DNA of 64,000 nt from Coleofasciculus sp040219735 (GCA_040219735.1 JAVJRX010000179.1); one strand, 5' to 3'. Shown: positions 27,397 to 36,523, counted from the stretch's first letter. Translations and numbers: made by a program. The notes: generated by a model not told the origin, from the letters alone.

Positions 27397-27453
27397 TCGA
27401 CTGTTCCCTGTTAAGAGTTCCCTGTCTAATGACAAAGGACAAATGACTAATGA

Positions 27454-28122
27454 CTAATGACTCGTAACAGCCGCTTTTTGTCCCAGACTAGCCGGATCAA
27501 CGGAGTTAAGTTCACCCTGTTGGATTGTCCAACAGCAGTCAGCAATTTGCAATAACTCACTCGCATCGTGAGTCACAACCAGTAAAGTCCAATGGGACTT
27601 GAGTTTTAAGAGCAAACTTGCTAACTGGCGGCGCATTGACCAATCCAGTCCGGCTGTTGGTTCGTCTAGCATCAATACTGTTGGTTGGCGAATCAATTGA
27701 ACCGCTAAGGCTAAACGTCGCTGTTGACCGCCACTGAGAGCATGAGGGGACGTATACAGAGAAATCTCACCGAGTCCAACTTCACTTAAAGCTTCCTGAA
27801 CCCGTTCTGAACCCAATTCTGGGTGTCCCATTCGCAATTCCTCTAGCACCGTACTCCCACAAAAGTGCCGTTCAGGAAACTGAAACACCAATCCGGCGAG
27901 TTGTTGCAAGTGATCAGGCGTCAGTTCCTGTTCACCCCAGAATATATCGCCCGATGTCGCTTGAGCTAAACCTGCCAAAATTTCTAATAAAGTGGTTTTG
28001 CCAGAACCACTGCGACCGATAATCAGTCCTAGTTGTTGCGGTGCGAGTGTTAGAGTCAGACCTTTTAAGATAGCGGTGGGGGTAGCGGGCGGGTGATAAG
28101 TTATATTTTTGAGATAAAGCAT
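27454..28122 (-). CDS. ABC transporter ATP-binding protein (ECF/cobalt-type)
   Basis: A 222-residue ATPase. Walker A is GRSGSGKTT (about residues 36-44), the Q-loop region is LVFQFPERHFCG, the signature is LSGGQQRRLALAVQ, Walker B is VLMLDEPTAGLDW and the switch His is in LLVVTHDASELL. The FPERHF Q-loop resembles energy-coupling-factor ATPases for vitamins or metals. No permease gene is adjacent, so the transported substrate is unknown. It is divergent from the TPR gene at 28250. Confidence 0.9.
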   Translation of the reverse strand: MLYLKNITYHPPATPTAILKGLTLTLAPQQLGLIIGRSGSGKTTLLEILAGLAQATSGDIFWGEQELTPDHLQQLAGLVFQFPERHFCGSTVLEELRMGHPELGSERVQEALSEVGLGEISLYTSPHALSGGQQRRLALAVQLIRQPTVLMLDEPTAGLDWSMRRQLASLLLKLKSHWTLLVVTHDASELLQIADCCWTIQQGELNSVDPASLGQKAAVTSH

Positions 28123-28249
28123 CCAAATCCGTTGAGCAAAAAGATGGTCGGATCTTCTTCATTGTGGCATCGATTGTCTTAGGATTGCGGACGGAACCTC
28201 CAATTACCGCCAACGTCGAACGTTAACAGACATTAGTTGTAGTTAAGAC

Positions 28250-29173
28250 ATGAATCATTGGTTGCCAACCCCCCGACGAACCGTAAACGCTTTAGCTGGT
28301 GCAGCGATGATGGTTGTCAGTTTTTGGGTGACTCCGAGTTTAGCTGGCGATCCGTTTCGTCCCAGTAATCCCCGCAATATTGGCGATAATACGGAAGCAG
28401 CATTTGAATCGATTTTCAAACAGGGCAATTATCAAGCCGCCAAAGACCACCTCCAGCAAGCTAAAGCGAGTGAGGGCAATGATCCGCTAGTCTATGCCAT
28501 GCTCGCTGCGATCGCGTACACTGAGCGAGAGTTAGAAGCCCTGAATAATTACGCCACAAAAACCCGAACCACGGCTGAACAACTGATCACATCTGATCCA
28601 CTACGCGGCAATCTTTACACCGCTGTCGGTCACTTTTTAGAAGGGACTTATAACTTTGAGAAAGAAGGTCCGGTTAGAGCGCTGAGTAAACTCCAGAAAG
28701 TCTTTCAATATTTAGACGCCGCCAAAGCAATTGATGCTACAGATCCAGAACTCAACTTGCTCACCGGTCACATGGATTTGATGCTAGCTGTCAATGTCCC
28801 CTTTGCTGACCCCGCTAATGCCATTGAAAAGTTAGAAACTCATGGCTATCCCAAGTATCTGACGTATCGGGGGATTGCCGTTGCTTATCGAGATTTGAAA
28901 AAATATAATCAGGCGATGGATTATGTCGAACGCGCTCTGGCAATGACGCCGGATAATCCCGAAGTCTTATACCTCAAAGCCCAAATATTAGTGCATCAAG
29001 ATAAACCTGAAGCAGCGCTAGACTACTTTAAAAAAGCCTTAGAAAAACGGGCGCAACTTCCCAATTATTCGACGGGTCAAATTGTCTATGAGCAGTGTAA
29101 AGCGCAAGAAGAGGTTGATAATGTTGATCGGGATTGTCGGGGAGAACGCGATCGCGCTAGACTTGGAAATTAA
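28250..29173 (+). CDS. Secreted TPR-repeat protein (Sll0314/Alr1548-like family)
   Basis: A 307-residue protein. An N-terminal signal peptide is visible (ALAGAAMMVVSFWVTPSLAG, cleavage after SLA). The mature part contains tetratricopeptide-like helices, for example AAFESIFKQGNYQAAKDHLQ and YNQAMDYVERALAMTPDNPE. A Cys-containing C-terminus (YEQCKAQEEVDNVDRDCRGE) may form a disulfide. The predicted location is periplasm or thylakoid lumen. The specific role is unknown; TPRs usually mediate protein-protein contacts. It is convergent with the TerB-like gene, and a perfect palindrome begins five bases after its stop. Confidence 0.85.
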   Translation: MNHWLPTPRRTVNALAGAAMMVVSFWVTPSLAGDPFRPSNPRNIGDNTEAAFESIFKQGNYQAAKDHLQQAKASEGNDPLVYAMLAAIAYTERELEALNNYATKTRTTAEQLITSDPLRGNLYTAVGHFLEGTYNFEKEGPVRALSKLQKVFQYLDAAKAIDATDPELNLLTGHMDLMLAVNVPFADPANAIEKLETHGYPKYLTYRGIAVAYRDLKKYNQAMDYVERALAMTPDNPEVLYLKAQILVHQDKPEAALDYFKKALEKRAQLPNYSTGQIVYEQCKAQEEVDNVDRDCRGERDRARLGN

Positions 29174-29177
29174 TAAT

Positions 29178-29205
29178 GTAGAGACGTAGCATGCTACGTC
29201 TCTAC
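29178..29205. terminator. Perfect 28-base palindrome between convergent genes
   Basis: The arms gtagagacgtagca and tgctacgtctctac are 14 bases each with no loop bases. It lies between the TPR gene (plus) and the TerB-like gene (minus). The gtagagacgt arm recurs in the palindromes at 34011 and 41288, which are also between convergent genes. Confidence 0.6.
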
Positions 29206-29259
29206 ACGGTGGGGGGTCAATCAACTATCCGCCCCACCTGGAACCCAACTATCAAAATA

Positions 29260-29754
29260 TCAAGCATTCAACGTTTCAGTTCGCAATAGAGCCTTACGCA
29301 ATCCATTTGCGGCTTCTTCCATTTCTACTAATTTATTAAGAGCCAGCGCAATATCATCTTCAACGTTCAAAAGTTTAGCGGCTTTCTTTACAGCTTTTTG
29401 CTCTTCAGATGAGTAATTTTCATCGGCACGAGCCATTTGAATGGCGTGATACAACAATGTCCTCGACGATGACCAAGTAGAAACATCAACCATAATATGG
29501 GATAATAATTCTTCCAACTTAGCACTTTTGTAGTCAAAGGATTTGTATTTTTCCATAAGTTCTTCTGGAGCGCCAACCATTCGCTGATGGTTCAGTAACC
29601 AGTTCATCTCGCCTGTTGAAACCTCTCCGTCAGCTCCGGCAATAGCTAGCAGTGCATATCCATAGTTAAGGTATGCTTCGTAGGGAGCTTCAGAAATTCC
29701 CAGGTTTTTTTTCATGTATTGAGAAGCCGGAACAACTTGTTTCTCAATGCTCAT
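29260..29754 (-). CDS. TerB-like protein
   Basis: A 164-residue all-helical soluble protein. AGADGEVSTGEMNWLLNHQR and MARADENYSSEEQKAVKKAA carry the paired acidic motifs of the TerB/DjlA-N fold, a metal-binding helical domain first seen in tellurite-resistance clusters. A strong AAGGAGA sits about eight bases upstream of the ATG at 29752-29754. It is not in a ter operon here. Function is unknown beyond a possible Ca2+ or other metal-dependent scaffold role. Confidence 0.8.
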   Translation of the reverse strand: MSIEKQVVPASQYMKKNLGISEAPYEAYLNYGYALLAIAGADGEVSTGEMNWLLNHQRMVGAPEELMEKYKSFDYKSAKLEELLSHIMVDVSTWSSSRTLLYHAIQMARADENYSSEEQKAVKKAAKLLNVEDDIALALNKLVEMEEAANGLRKALLRTETLNA

Positions 29755-30141
29755 ATTTTATCTCCTTTTTTGTTGAAATAAACAGAAGAAAATACTTTTA
29801 TTTTTTTACCATTAAGTTTTTTTTTGTCAATACGACTAAAATGGTTTTGGCGATCACTAAGAGCTTGACGAGTAGCCTGAACTTGAGGCATCGCCTTGAG
29901 TTGGGGCGTTGGGGCGTTGGGGCGATTGGGCGGGTTCACGCCGCCATAGTGATTTAGGCGATAGCCATAAACAACCAAAGCCTTAGTCAATGGTGCGTTA
30001 CGCTTCGCTAACACACCCTACTAACATGACGACAAACCCAATCTAATTAGGCGTGTCACTGGTTTATATTTACAGCACTTTCTGGTCTGATGCGATACCT
30101 GGATCAGGGCGCACGTCTGTGCGCCCCTACCGGATGAATCG
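29755..30141. other. Intergenic region with short repeats
   Basis: A 387-base spacer between two minus-strand genes. It holds an AT-rich leader for the TerB-like gene, tandem ttggggcg units at 29898-29930, and a hairpin gggcgcac-gtct-gtgcgccc at 30107-30126 just downstream of the peroxidase gene, of the same type as that at 3749-3767. No gene was recognised. Confidence 0.5.
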
Positions 30142-31899
30142 CTAGATTGATTGGGAATGTCCTTGGTTGACGGATTGACGCTGACGCAATTGCCCTAAAG
30201 TCCCGCCAAAAACCCCAATTAAAAACAATCCGAATAGTGCGGAGGGTTCTGGTACATCTTTGGCAACAATAAAGGCATTATCCTGAATGTTGGTAATATC
30301 AGTATTGCGGCGGATAATATCAGAAAGTGTCGTATTGCCAATATCTGGTCTCAAATTCAGTAGATCCTGATCCGCCAGATAAAAGAAGCGATCGCCATCC
30401 TGTAAACGCTGGAATTGATCGGAGATAATTACATTGAACAGTTCGCCAACCATCCCACCTTTATAGGCGTCTTCAGCAATTCCCCCCATCCACAAATCGA
30501 CTAAATCAATGTTATCTTGACCATCGGTTGTGCCGTAAATATCTCGGAAGCGCTGGGCAATTTCGGCGTTGGATGTAATTTGATCGAAACTCGTGTATCC
30601 GCCTAAACCCAACGCCCGACGTGCTTCATTATAACCGGGAAGTCCATGATCGCGTCCCCGTTGAATATTCACAGCGGGTAAATCCAATCCACCGTTTCCG
30701 GCGGGGAAGAGGAAATTGCGGACATCATCGACGATGAATGCATCAATAGTTTGCGATTTTTGAGAGGCTAATCCTAAAAGCAATGAATCAATCCCGTTAT
30801 TGGTAATTTCTTGGGGATTAAAGAAACTATCTCTTAAGGAAATACTCCCCGCCGATGTACCATCATTGTTGATCCGTTGCAATTCTGGGGATAGCATGGT
30901 GTGACCGACTCGGTAGGCGGCGGTGGAAAATTCGTTGCTGATACTGGGGTTTACGGTTTCATCGTAGCGACTATAGGGATCGAGCGCCCCCTCACCCAAG
31001 AGTAAAGGCAAAAACTCATTGTAGGTAATTGCCTGAATTTGGGCACCGACAATCCGACGGGCGGTTTGGTAAGTATAGTCGTCTACAGAAAGTCCAGCGT
31101 TAGCCGCTTTTTCAGGAGTTGTCGGATCAGCCACAATTTCCTCGGCTAACCGATTGTGTTCTCGTACAAAAAGCGTATGAACTGCTGTTAAGCCAATCTG
31201 TTCATTTGCCCGCACATCCCCAGCGATAAATAAATCCTCAGAGTTGACACCAAAGGGATTGGCATTAGGCAAATTGGTAGTATTGAAGGGTAACAGATTA
31301 CCCGCACCGGTTTTGAGTTTTCCGCCGTCTCCCGTGCGTAAAAAATTTGCCCGTTCTAAGTCTGATCCATAGACACTCGACCCATCAATATAAGCTGTAA
31401 TCGCGTTAACTTGTTGGCGGGGATTATTACTATCTGTACCTGTTCCTGGTGCGGCGACATTTCTATTAAAGGGAATCTCTGATCCAGGGGTAAAGATTAA
31501 ATCATTCTCTGGAACGATGATGGGTAACGGTTCTGCACCTTCAGGCGGATCAGTCAAGTCGATGTCATGATCCAGGAATTGTCCCCATTGCCATAGCCAA
31601 TCGCTGGCGTGGAAGGGATTGGGGAGTGATTCGGATTGAGCTGCGATCGCGTTACTGATGGCGCGAGGGTTGGGGCGATTCATACCCGCAGGCGCGGAAA
31701 TTCCATCACTGTAATCGGGTTCGAGGAGGCGAATCAGTTCAATTTCGGCTTCACCCCAGCTCGGATTATCCAGGTTATTGTTTGACCCGTCAATCGACCT
31801 AAATTCTATGGCTTGGGCGGGTAGGGATAGGGCAAATCCTACGCTAGCAAAACTGGTTAGGGTAAGCAGAGTGTGACGGATTTTGCGAGCAGTCATCAT
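30142..31899 (-). CDS. Secreted animal-type haem peroxidase with PEP-CTERM sorting tail
   Basis: A 585-residue protein. The signal peptide spans residues 1-30 (LTSFASVGFALSLPAQA). The peroxidase domain has the distal histidine motif GQFLDHDIDLTD (His111), the proximal histidine motif AAYRVGHTMLSPEL (His333) and the catalytic Arg region ARRIVGAQIQAITYNEFLP. The C-terminus shows VPEPSALFGLFLIGVFG followed by a basic tail, a PEP-CTERM sorting signal read by an exosortase. The expected role is haem-dependent oxidation by H2O2 at the surface or in extracellular matrix. Substrate and exosortase partner are not visible in the window. Confidence 0.92.
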   Translation of the reverse strand: MMTARKIRHTLLTLTSFASVGFALSLPAQAIEFRSIDGSNNNLDNPSWGEAEIELIRLLEPDYSDGISAPAGMNRPNPRAISNAIAAQSESLPNPFHASDWLWQWGQFLDHDIDLTDPPEGAEPLPIIVPENDLIFTPGSEIPFNRNVAAPGTGTDSNNPRQQVNAITAYIDGSSVYGSDLERANFLRTGDGGKLKTGAGNLLPFNTTNLPNANPFGVNSEDLFIAGDVRANEQIGLTAVHTLFVREHNRLAEEIVADPTTPEKAANAGLSVDDYTYQTARRIVGAQIQAITYNEFLPLLLGEGALDPYSRYDETVNPSISNEFSTAAYRVGHTMLSPELQRINNDGTSAGSISLRDSFFNPQEITNNGIDSLLLGLASQKSQTIDAFIVDDVRNFLFPAGNGGLDLPAVNIQRGRDHGLPGYNEARRALGLGGYTSFDQITSNAEIAQRFRDIYGTTDGQDNIDLVDLWMGGIAEDAYKGGMVGELFNVIISDQFQRLQDGDRFFYLADQDLLNLRPDIGNTTLSDIIRRNTDITNIQDNAFIVAKDVPEPSALFGLFLIGVFGGTLGQLRQRQSVNQGHSQSI

Positions 31900-32164
31900 A
31901 GTTGAATTACACCTTGATAGTTATGAATGAACTGAAAACTTATGGTTCAGGAAAGTACCTGAAGGTATCAAATCATAAAATTCAGTTCTATCTATTACTC
32001 ACGATTAAGCCGCCATTTTTACGCAAAAAGCGAATATTTGTTACATTTTTTCACAAAACCGCTCAGGGTTTACCTGCTATAGCAGTAGACACATTGATTA
32101 GGACAAGCGAACTGTTGTCAAGACTGCCGCCGGAACACCTCTACCAGGTTTTGGAGATTGCCGA

Positions 32165-32293
32165 TCAAGGGGAATTTTGATAACGGGCGATCGCAGCCAT
32201 GGCTTTTTCTTTATCGCCATAGTGCGATTGGATAGTTTGGGCGATCTGAACCGCTCGCTTATGCTCACCTGTAGCCGCTAACCGAGGCACAAT
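32165..32293 (-). pseudogene. Remnant of a helical repeat protein
   Basis: An open frame without a start codon reads IVPRLAATGEHKRAVQIAQT followed by IQSHYGDKEKAMAAIARYQN and a stop. The pattern resembles one or two units of cyanobacterial helical repeats of the LAxxGExxRAxxIAxxI type. It lies directly downstream of the membrane protein gene at 32296-33069 in another frame, so it is probably a leftover of a larger gene. Confidence 0.35.
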
Positions 32294-32295
32294 CC

Positions 32296-33069
32296 CTACC
32301 CTTGAAGCCGCATCAAATAATAAGCTATGGGAATAATTCCAAACGAACCCAGATGCATCGACATAACTGTCATTGCCAGATTAGGATGCTTGTGCTTTAA
32401 TAAATCTGCGATCGCAAACCCCTTGGTTACAAAGCCCAAGACAAAGCTAATCAGCAGTAATCCGGCTGTCACACCATATAGAAAAGCTATGTTTGCGGAA
32501 CTATCCATGGCGCTGATCAGGAATAACGTAGCAAAGCCCAAAACAACAAAGAAAAGATACACCCAGAATTTAAACATTCCTTGGCTAATATTCTTTAAAT
32601 ACCCCCGACGCTGACAAAAGGAAAGACACATCGCCGCCGATAAAATCGAACCAATTGGAGCCAGAGGAAATATTACACTTAAGAAAACAGAACTAACAAA
32701 ACTAGCCAACAGATAAAACCCATTCGCCAATCCTGCTATCAAAAAAGCTTTTCGGTAAGGAATCAATTCTCGCTTGCACAAGATAAAGGATTCAATTAAA
32801 ACCGTAGCCAATAACGGTAATCCATACCCGTACATCAATGAAATAGCCGGAAGTGTAATTAGACTGGAGGCGAATAACAATTCTCTGTTCAATCCACCGC
32901 AAGCCATGGCGGGTAATGTCAGCATTAGCAGTAACCAGACTGTACCTCCTGTCACCTTAAGCCAAGAGAGTCTCGGCTGTTGCAGCTTGAGGGGGACACC
33001 AGGGTAAGGGATAAGGGGAGCAGGTGTCAGAGGGAGCAGAGTCATCTCCAGCGTTGGCTTCTGTGTCAT
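32296..33069 (-). CDS. Multi-pass membrane protein of unknown function
   Basis: A 257-residue protein with a GGAG about nine bases before the ATG. After a Pro-rich cytosolic start (LPLTPAPLIPYPGVPLKLQQ) there are about seven hydrophobic stretches, beginning with VTGGTVWLLLMLTLPAMACG. No conserved catalytic motif is recognised. Neighbours are unrelated, and a fragment of a repeat protein lies just downstream. It could be a small transporter or a membrane-stress protein, but no function can be assigned. Confidence 0.65.
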   Translation of the reverse strand: MTQKPTLEMTLLPLTPAPLIPYPGVPLKLQQPRLSWLKVTGGTVWLLLMLTLPAMACGGLNRELLFASSLITLPAISLMYGYGLPLLATVLIESFILCKRELIPYRKAFLIAGLANGFYLLASFVSSVFLSVIFPLAPIGSILSAAMCLSFCQRRGYLKNISQGMFKFWVYLFFVVLGFATLFLISAMDSSANIAFLYGVTAGLLLISFVLGFVTKGFAIADLLKHKHPNLAMTVMSMHLGSFGIIPIAYYLMRLQG

Positions 33070-33426
33070 CGGTATTCTCCAGCAACTCGTGTTATGTCCC
33101 CTCTAATCAGTCACGTCTTTGAGAACCCATCGACTCCTCATCGACTTAGTTTAGACGGGGTTACTGGACTATATCTCTCTAGTTCAGGAGGCTTATGCAA
33201 TGCATTCCACATTTATATGCTCTAGTATATCTTTAGCGGCTTCTGCTCTTCATAACCGTCTTCACCCCATTGGATATCTTTTTCACCCAGTAGGGTGTAT
33301 TTTTTTGATTAAAAATATTGTATGAATAATTAAATAATAATTGTCATTGTATCACTTTATTAATTAAAATCCATATTTATTGTTCTGCGAAATAAAATAG
33401 AATTAAAAAGATACATAGGTGTAATC
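33070..33426. other. AT-rich divergent spacer with an isolated plus-strand terminator
   Basis: This region separates divergent genes. The right part (33300-33420) is very AT-rich and likely holds the promoter of the secreted protein gene at 33427. A terminator-like hairpin at 33284-33307 has no annotated plus-strand gene upstream of it. Confidence 0.45.
33284..33307 (+). terminator. Terminator-like hairpin with T-run, no upstream gene
   Basis: The arms caccc and gggtg enclose agta and are followed by tattttttt on the plus strand. The stem is short. It would terminate a plus-strand transcript starting in the 33080-33280 spacer, where no ORF is recognised. Confidence 0.4.
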
Positions 33427-33906
33427 ATGCAATTTAGAAACGAGAACTTTTCAGGGTTGCCTCGTTTCCTCCATCGCTCTTTTTCGCTTCAGAGGACAGG
33501 GGCAAAACGATTAGCAAGCTCAAGGTTAACCAAAGTAGTAACACTAACCCTTGCCGTTGTGTTAACAAATTTGGAATTCACCTTAGCTCAAGCTCAAGTT
33601 CCTGGAAATAGCAATATTAACCCACCAACCTTCCAACCGTTACCCTCTCCTAGATTGCCCGGGCGTGACCTACAAGTAGAGCCTTTTCGACCTGCACCAA
33701 TTCCGGCTCTCTACGAACATCCCGATTTCTTTGAGGAGGGACATGAAAAGTTTGAGGAACAAATCGACAATCTAAGACAGAGAAATAGGCAAGAGTCTTC
33801 CGAAGACGAGGACGAGGTACTCACAATTGAAGAGTCAGCGTACTGGGAAAATCAAAACCATGGAGAGAGTTGGTTGATAAACAAAGCCTACCTTGACCTA
33901 AATTAA
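33427..33906 (+). CDS. Secreted hypothetical protein, Pro/Glu-rich
   Basis: A 159-residue protein with an N-terminal signal-like segment (TKVVTLTLAVVLTNLEFTLA, possible cleavage after LAQA). The mature part is disordered-looking: a proline-rich stretch (NPPTFQPLPSPRLPG, EPFRPAPIPALYEHP), then an acidic helical region (EEGHEKFEEQIDNLRQR, SSEDEDEVLTIEES). No domain is recognised. It is convergent with ureC, and a perfect palindrome lies between them. No evidence links it to urease. Confidence 0.6.
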   Translation: MQFRNENFSGLPRFLHRSFSLQRTGAKRLASSRLTKVVTLTLAVVLTNLEFTLAQAQVPGNSNINPPTFQPLPSPRLPGRDLQVEPFRPAPIPALYEHPDFFEEGHEKFEEQIDNLRQRNRQESSEDEDEVLTIEESAYWENQNHGESWLINKAYLDLN

Positions 33907-34010
33907 GTGTTTGTAAGTAAGCGCTGTCTTCGCTTCTGCCACTAAAGTGGCGACTACAAACCCCGGCGCGATCGCACGATTTCTCTAGATGGTTATCCGG
34001 ATCGAGCCAC

Positions 34011-34044
34011 ATTGTAGAGACGTTGCATGCAACGTCTCTACAAT
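34011..34044. terminator. Perfect 34-base palindrome between convergent genes
   Basis: The arms attgtagagacgttgca and tgcaacgtctctacaat are 17 bases each. It lies 22 bases before the ureC stop codon on the opposite strand and 105 bases after the stop of the upstream plus-strand gene. It shares the tgtagagacgt arm with the palindromes at 29178 and 41288. It is likely a bidirectional 3'-end structure or the footprint of a small mobile repeat. Confidence 0.6.
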
Positions 34045-34065
34045 GTTGATTTGCCTAAAACCTTT

Positions 34066-35778
34066 TCAAAATAAAAAGTAACGCTGTGCCATCGGTAAAC
34101 TCTCAGCCGGTTCGCAGGTTAACAATTCCCCATCTGCCCTCACTTGATAGGTTTCTGGATCAACTTCCATCTCCGGTAAAGCATCATTTAACTTCATATC
34201 TCGCTTACTCACTTGCCGCGTATTTGACACCGCCACTGTGGGTTTTTGTAAGTTCAATTGTGTGGCAATATCTCGGTCTAATGCCGCCTGTGATACAAAG
34301 GTTAATGACGTAGCCGCGATCGCACCGCCAAAACTGCCAAACATCTGGCGGCTGTGAATCGGTTGGGGCGTGGGAATACTAGCATTAGCATCCCCCATTT
34401 GCGACCAGGCGATCATACCCCCTTTAATCACAATCTCTGGTTTCACGCCAAAAAAGGCGGGTTTCCACAAACATAAGTCTGCCAGCTTCCCTTCCTCAAC
34501 TGAACCCACATAGTCAGCAATGCCATGGGTAATTGCTGGGTTAATTGTATACTTTGCCACATACCGCTTTGCCCGAAAGTTATCATGATCCACCGTTTCC
34601 CCAGAAGATAAAACGCCCCGTTGCACTTTCATTTTGTGCGCCGTTTGCCAAGTGCGAATAATCACTTCTCCGACTCGCCCCATCGCCTGAGAATCGGAGG
34701 CAATCATACTAAATGCGCCTAAATCGTGCAAAATATCCTCAGCCGCGATCGTTTCTCGGCGAATCCGTGACTCGGCAAAGGCGACATCCTCTGGAATCCC
34801 CCGATCCAAGTGATGGCATACCATCAACATATCCAGATGTTCTTCCAAGGTATTCATCGTATAGGGGCGGGTGGGATTCGTGGAGGAGGGCAAAACATTG
34901 GCTTGCCCGCAAACTTTGATAATATCGGGGGCATGACCCCCACCGGCGCCTTCGGTATGGTAGGTATGGATGGCACGGTTTTTGAATGCCGCGATCGTGT
35001 TTTCCACAAATCCGGCTTCATTTAGGGTGTCGGTATGGATGGCGACTTGGACATCATACTCATCCGCGACGCACAGACAGGTGTCAATTGTGGCTGGTGT
35101 TGTTCCCCAATCTTCGTGTAACTTTAACCCCATTGCCCCCGCTAACACTTGTTCTACAAGTCCTTGGGGTTGACTACTATTGCCTTTGCCCAGAAATCCC
35201 AAGTTTACGGGAAAAGCTTCGGCGGCTTGCAGCATCCGGTAAATGTTCCACGGACCCGGTGTACAAGTGGTGGCGTTGGTGCCGGTTGCCGGTCCCGTAC
35301 CGCCGCCTAACATGGTAGTAATCCCGGATGCGATCGCGACTTCAATTTGTTGGGGACAGATAAAGTGAATATGGGAATCAATCCCCCCAGCGGTGAGAAT
35401 CATGCCTTCTCCAGCCACGGCTTCAGTCCCCGGACCGATAATTATATCGACGTTATCTTGGATATAGGGATTTCCGGCTTTGCCGATCTTGAAAATCTTG
35501 CCGTCTTTAATCCCGATATCGGCTTTTACAATTCCCCACCAATCCAAAATCAGGGCATTGGTAATCACCAGATCCACCGCCCCATCGGCATTAGATATGG
35601 GAGATTGTCCCATCCCATCCCGAATAACTTTACCGCCACCGAATTTGACTTCATCGCCATAGGTTGTCAAATCTTGTTCTACTTCAATGAATAATTCAGT
35701 ATCAGCAAGACGGATGCGATCGCCTACAGTCGGACCATAAGTTTCAGCATAGGCGCGGCGATCCATTCGGTAACTCAT
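34066..35778 (-). CDS. ureC: Urease subunit alpha (catalytic)
   Basis: A 570-residue protein, full length for the family. All nickel ligands are visible: His136 and His138 in DSHIHFI, carbamylated Lys219 in GAMGLKLHEDWG, His248 in VAIHTDTLNE, His274 in HTYHTEGAGGGH and Asp362 in MIASDSQAMGR. The flap histidine is His322 (MVCHHLDRGIPED). It hydrolyses urea to ammonia and carbamate in the cytosol as a complex with UreA and UreB, after loading by UreD, E, F and G. None of these genes is in the window, in line with the scattered urease genes of many cyanobacteria. Confidence 0.98.
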   Translation of the reverse strand: MSYRMDRRAYAETYGPTVGDRIRLADTELFIEVEQDLTTYGDEVKFGGGKVIRDGMGQSPISNADGAVDLVITNALILDWWGIVKADIGIKDGKIFKIGKAGNPYIQDNVDIIIGPGTEAVAGEGMILTAGGIDSHIHFICPQQIEVAIASGITTMLGGGTGPATGTNATTCTPGPWNIYRMLQAAEAFPVNLGFLGKGNSSQPQGLVEQVLAGAMGLKLHEDWGTTPATIDTCLCVADEYDVQVAIHTDTLNEAGFVENTIAAFKNRAIHTYHTEGAGGGHAPDIIKVCGQANVLPSSTNPTRPYTMNTLEEHLDMLMVCHHLDRGIPEDVAFAESRIRRETIAAEDILHDLGAFSMIASDSQAMGRVGEVIIRTWQTAHKMKVQRGVLSSGETVDHDNFRAKRYVAKYTINPAITHGIADYVGSVEEGKLADLCLWKPAFFGVKPEIVIKGGMIAWSQMGDANASIPTPQPIHSRQMFGSFGGAIAATSLTFVSQAALDRDIATQLNLQKPTVAVSNTRQVSKRDMKLNDALPEMEVDPETYQVRADGELLTCEPAESLPMAQRYFLF

Positions 35779-35852
35779 CGCGATTTCTGTCAGAGATAAT
35801 GGGGCGGGTTAATTATACGGCAAAAGGCGCGATCGCACGTCCCAAAATGAGT

Positions 35853-35884
35853 AAAAAAAGAGGAGAAAACCCAGGTTTCTCCCC
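35853..35884 (-). terminator. Rho-independent terminator (minus strand)
   Basis: On the minus strand, ggagaaa and tttctcc form a 7-bp stem followed by TCTTTTTTT. It lies about 90 bases downstream of the DUF1830 gene stop and upstream of ureC, so it probably insulates ureC from the DUF1830 transcript. Confidence 0.65.
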
Positions 35885-35974
35885 ATTTCTTACCTCCCAA
35901 AGGCAACGTGATTCTCAAACAAGGTTAAGTTTTGTTTAAAAATCTGTGCCAATGTGCCAAATTCATGCTATTTT

Positions 35975-36256
35975 TTATGCTGATAGCCGATGCTCATCAA
36001 CGTCAACCTGCAACTGGCGACAGGGAATTTTTTCAATCTTGATGGCTTGACCCAGATACGGTGATAAGACTTCTAGCTGAGCCTCCGATGCCGCTTCAAA
36101 TAATACGCGATCGCCGGGAAAAACAACACGCTCGAAACTGTAAGCGCCAGGATTGCCCATCCGAATCACTTGCAGGGAGCTAGTTGTATTGGCATAGCTA
36201 CAAAGACGTTGAGCAGAAGCACTCGTCGGTTGTGAAGGAATGGCTGATGTAATCAT
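35975..36256 (-). CDS. DUF1830 family protein
   Basis: A 93-residue small soluble protein. The core LCSYANTTSSLQVIRM, FERVVFPGDRVLFEA and LEVLSPYLGQAIKIEKIPC is characteristic of the cyanobacteria-specific DUF1830 family. The family has no established function; members are small, probably beta-rich proteins. It has its own terminator downstream and an AT-rich upstream region. Upstream lies the TnpB-related element. Confidence 0.85.
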   Translation of the reverse strand: MITSAIPSQPTSASAQRLCSYANTTSSLQVIRMGNPGAYSFERVVFPGDRVLFEAASEAQLEVLSPYLGQAIKIEKIPCRQLQVDVDEHRLSA

Positions 36257-36481
36257 GGGTCTTAGGTGTTCTTAAGTAACAAAGCGAAGGTGATTGACTC
36301 CCTCTATTTTAATTTTTACAAACTTAAGTTTAAGCTTGTTGAAAATAATCCTTAAATTTTTGATAAATTTTGATTTATTGTTACAACTTGATACAAAAAA
36401 CGCTCTAAATTAAAACGAGTAGTCTGTCAACCTAGGGGGGAGGGGTTTGCAGTAGTCGTCTAAATACCTAGGTTTACCGAT

Positions 36482-36523
36482 AATCGACCCAGAGATTCAC
36501 AACTAAAAATCTCTGGTTCGATT
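36482..36523 (+). repeat. Long hairpin in the leader of the TnpB-related element
   Basis: The arms 36482-36497 (ending ccagagatt) and 36508-36523 (starting aatctctgg) pair over 16 bases with a single mismatch around a 10-base loop. IS200/IS605 elements carry hairpins near their ends that are recognised by the transposase, so this may be the left-end hairpin. A leader RNA structure is the alternative. Confidence 0.55.

Noticed and set aside
31902..32180. 92-codon plus-strand frame upstream of the peroxidase gene
   Set aside because: Mostly AT-rich spacer; its end overlaps the readable repeat-protein remnant on the other strand. No domain or ribosome binding site.
36482..36523. Leader hairpin considered as a tRNA arm
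   Set aside because: The stem is far too long and no acceptor or D arms can be folded around it.
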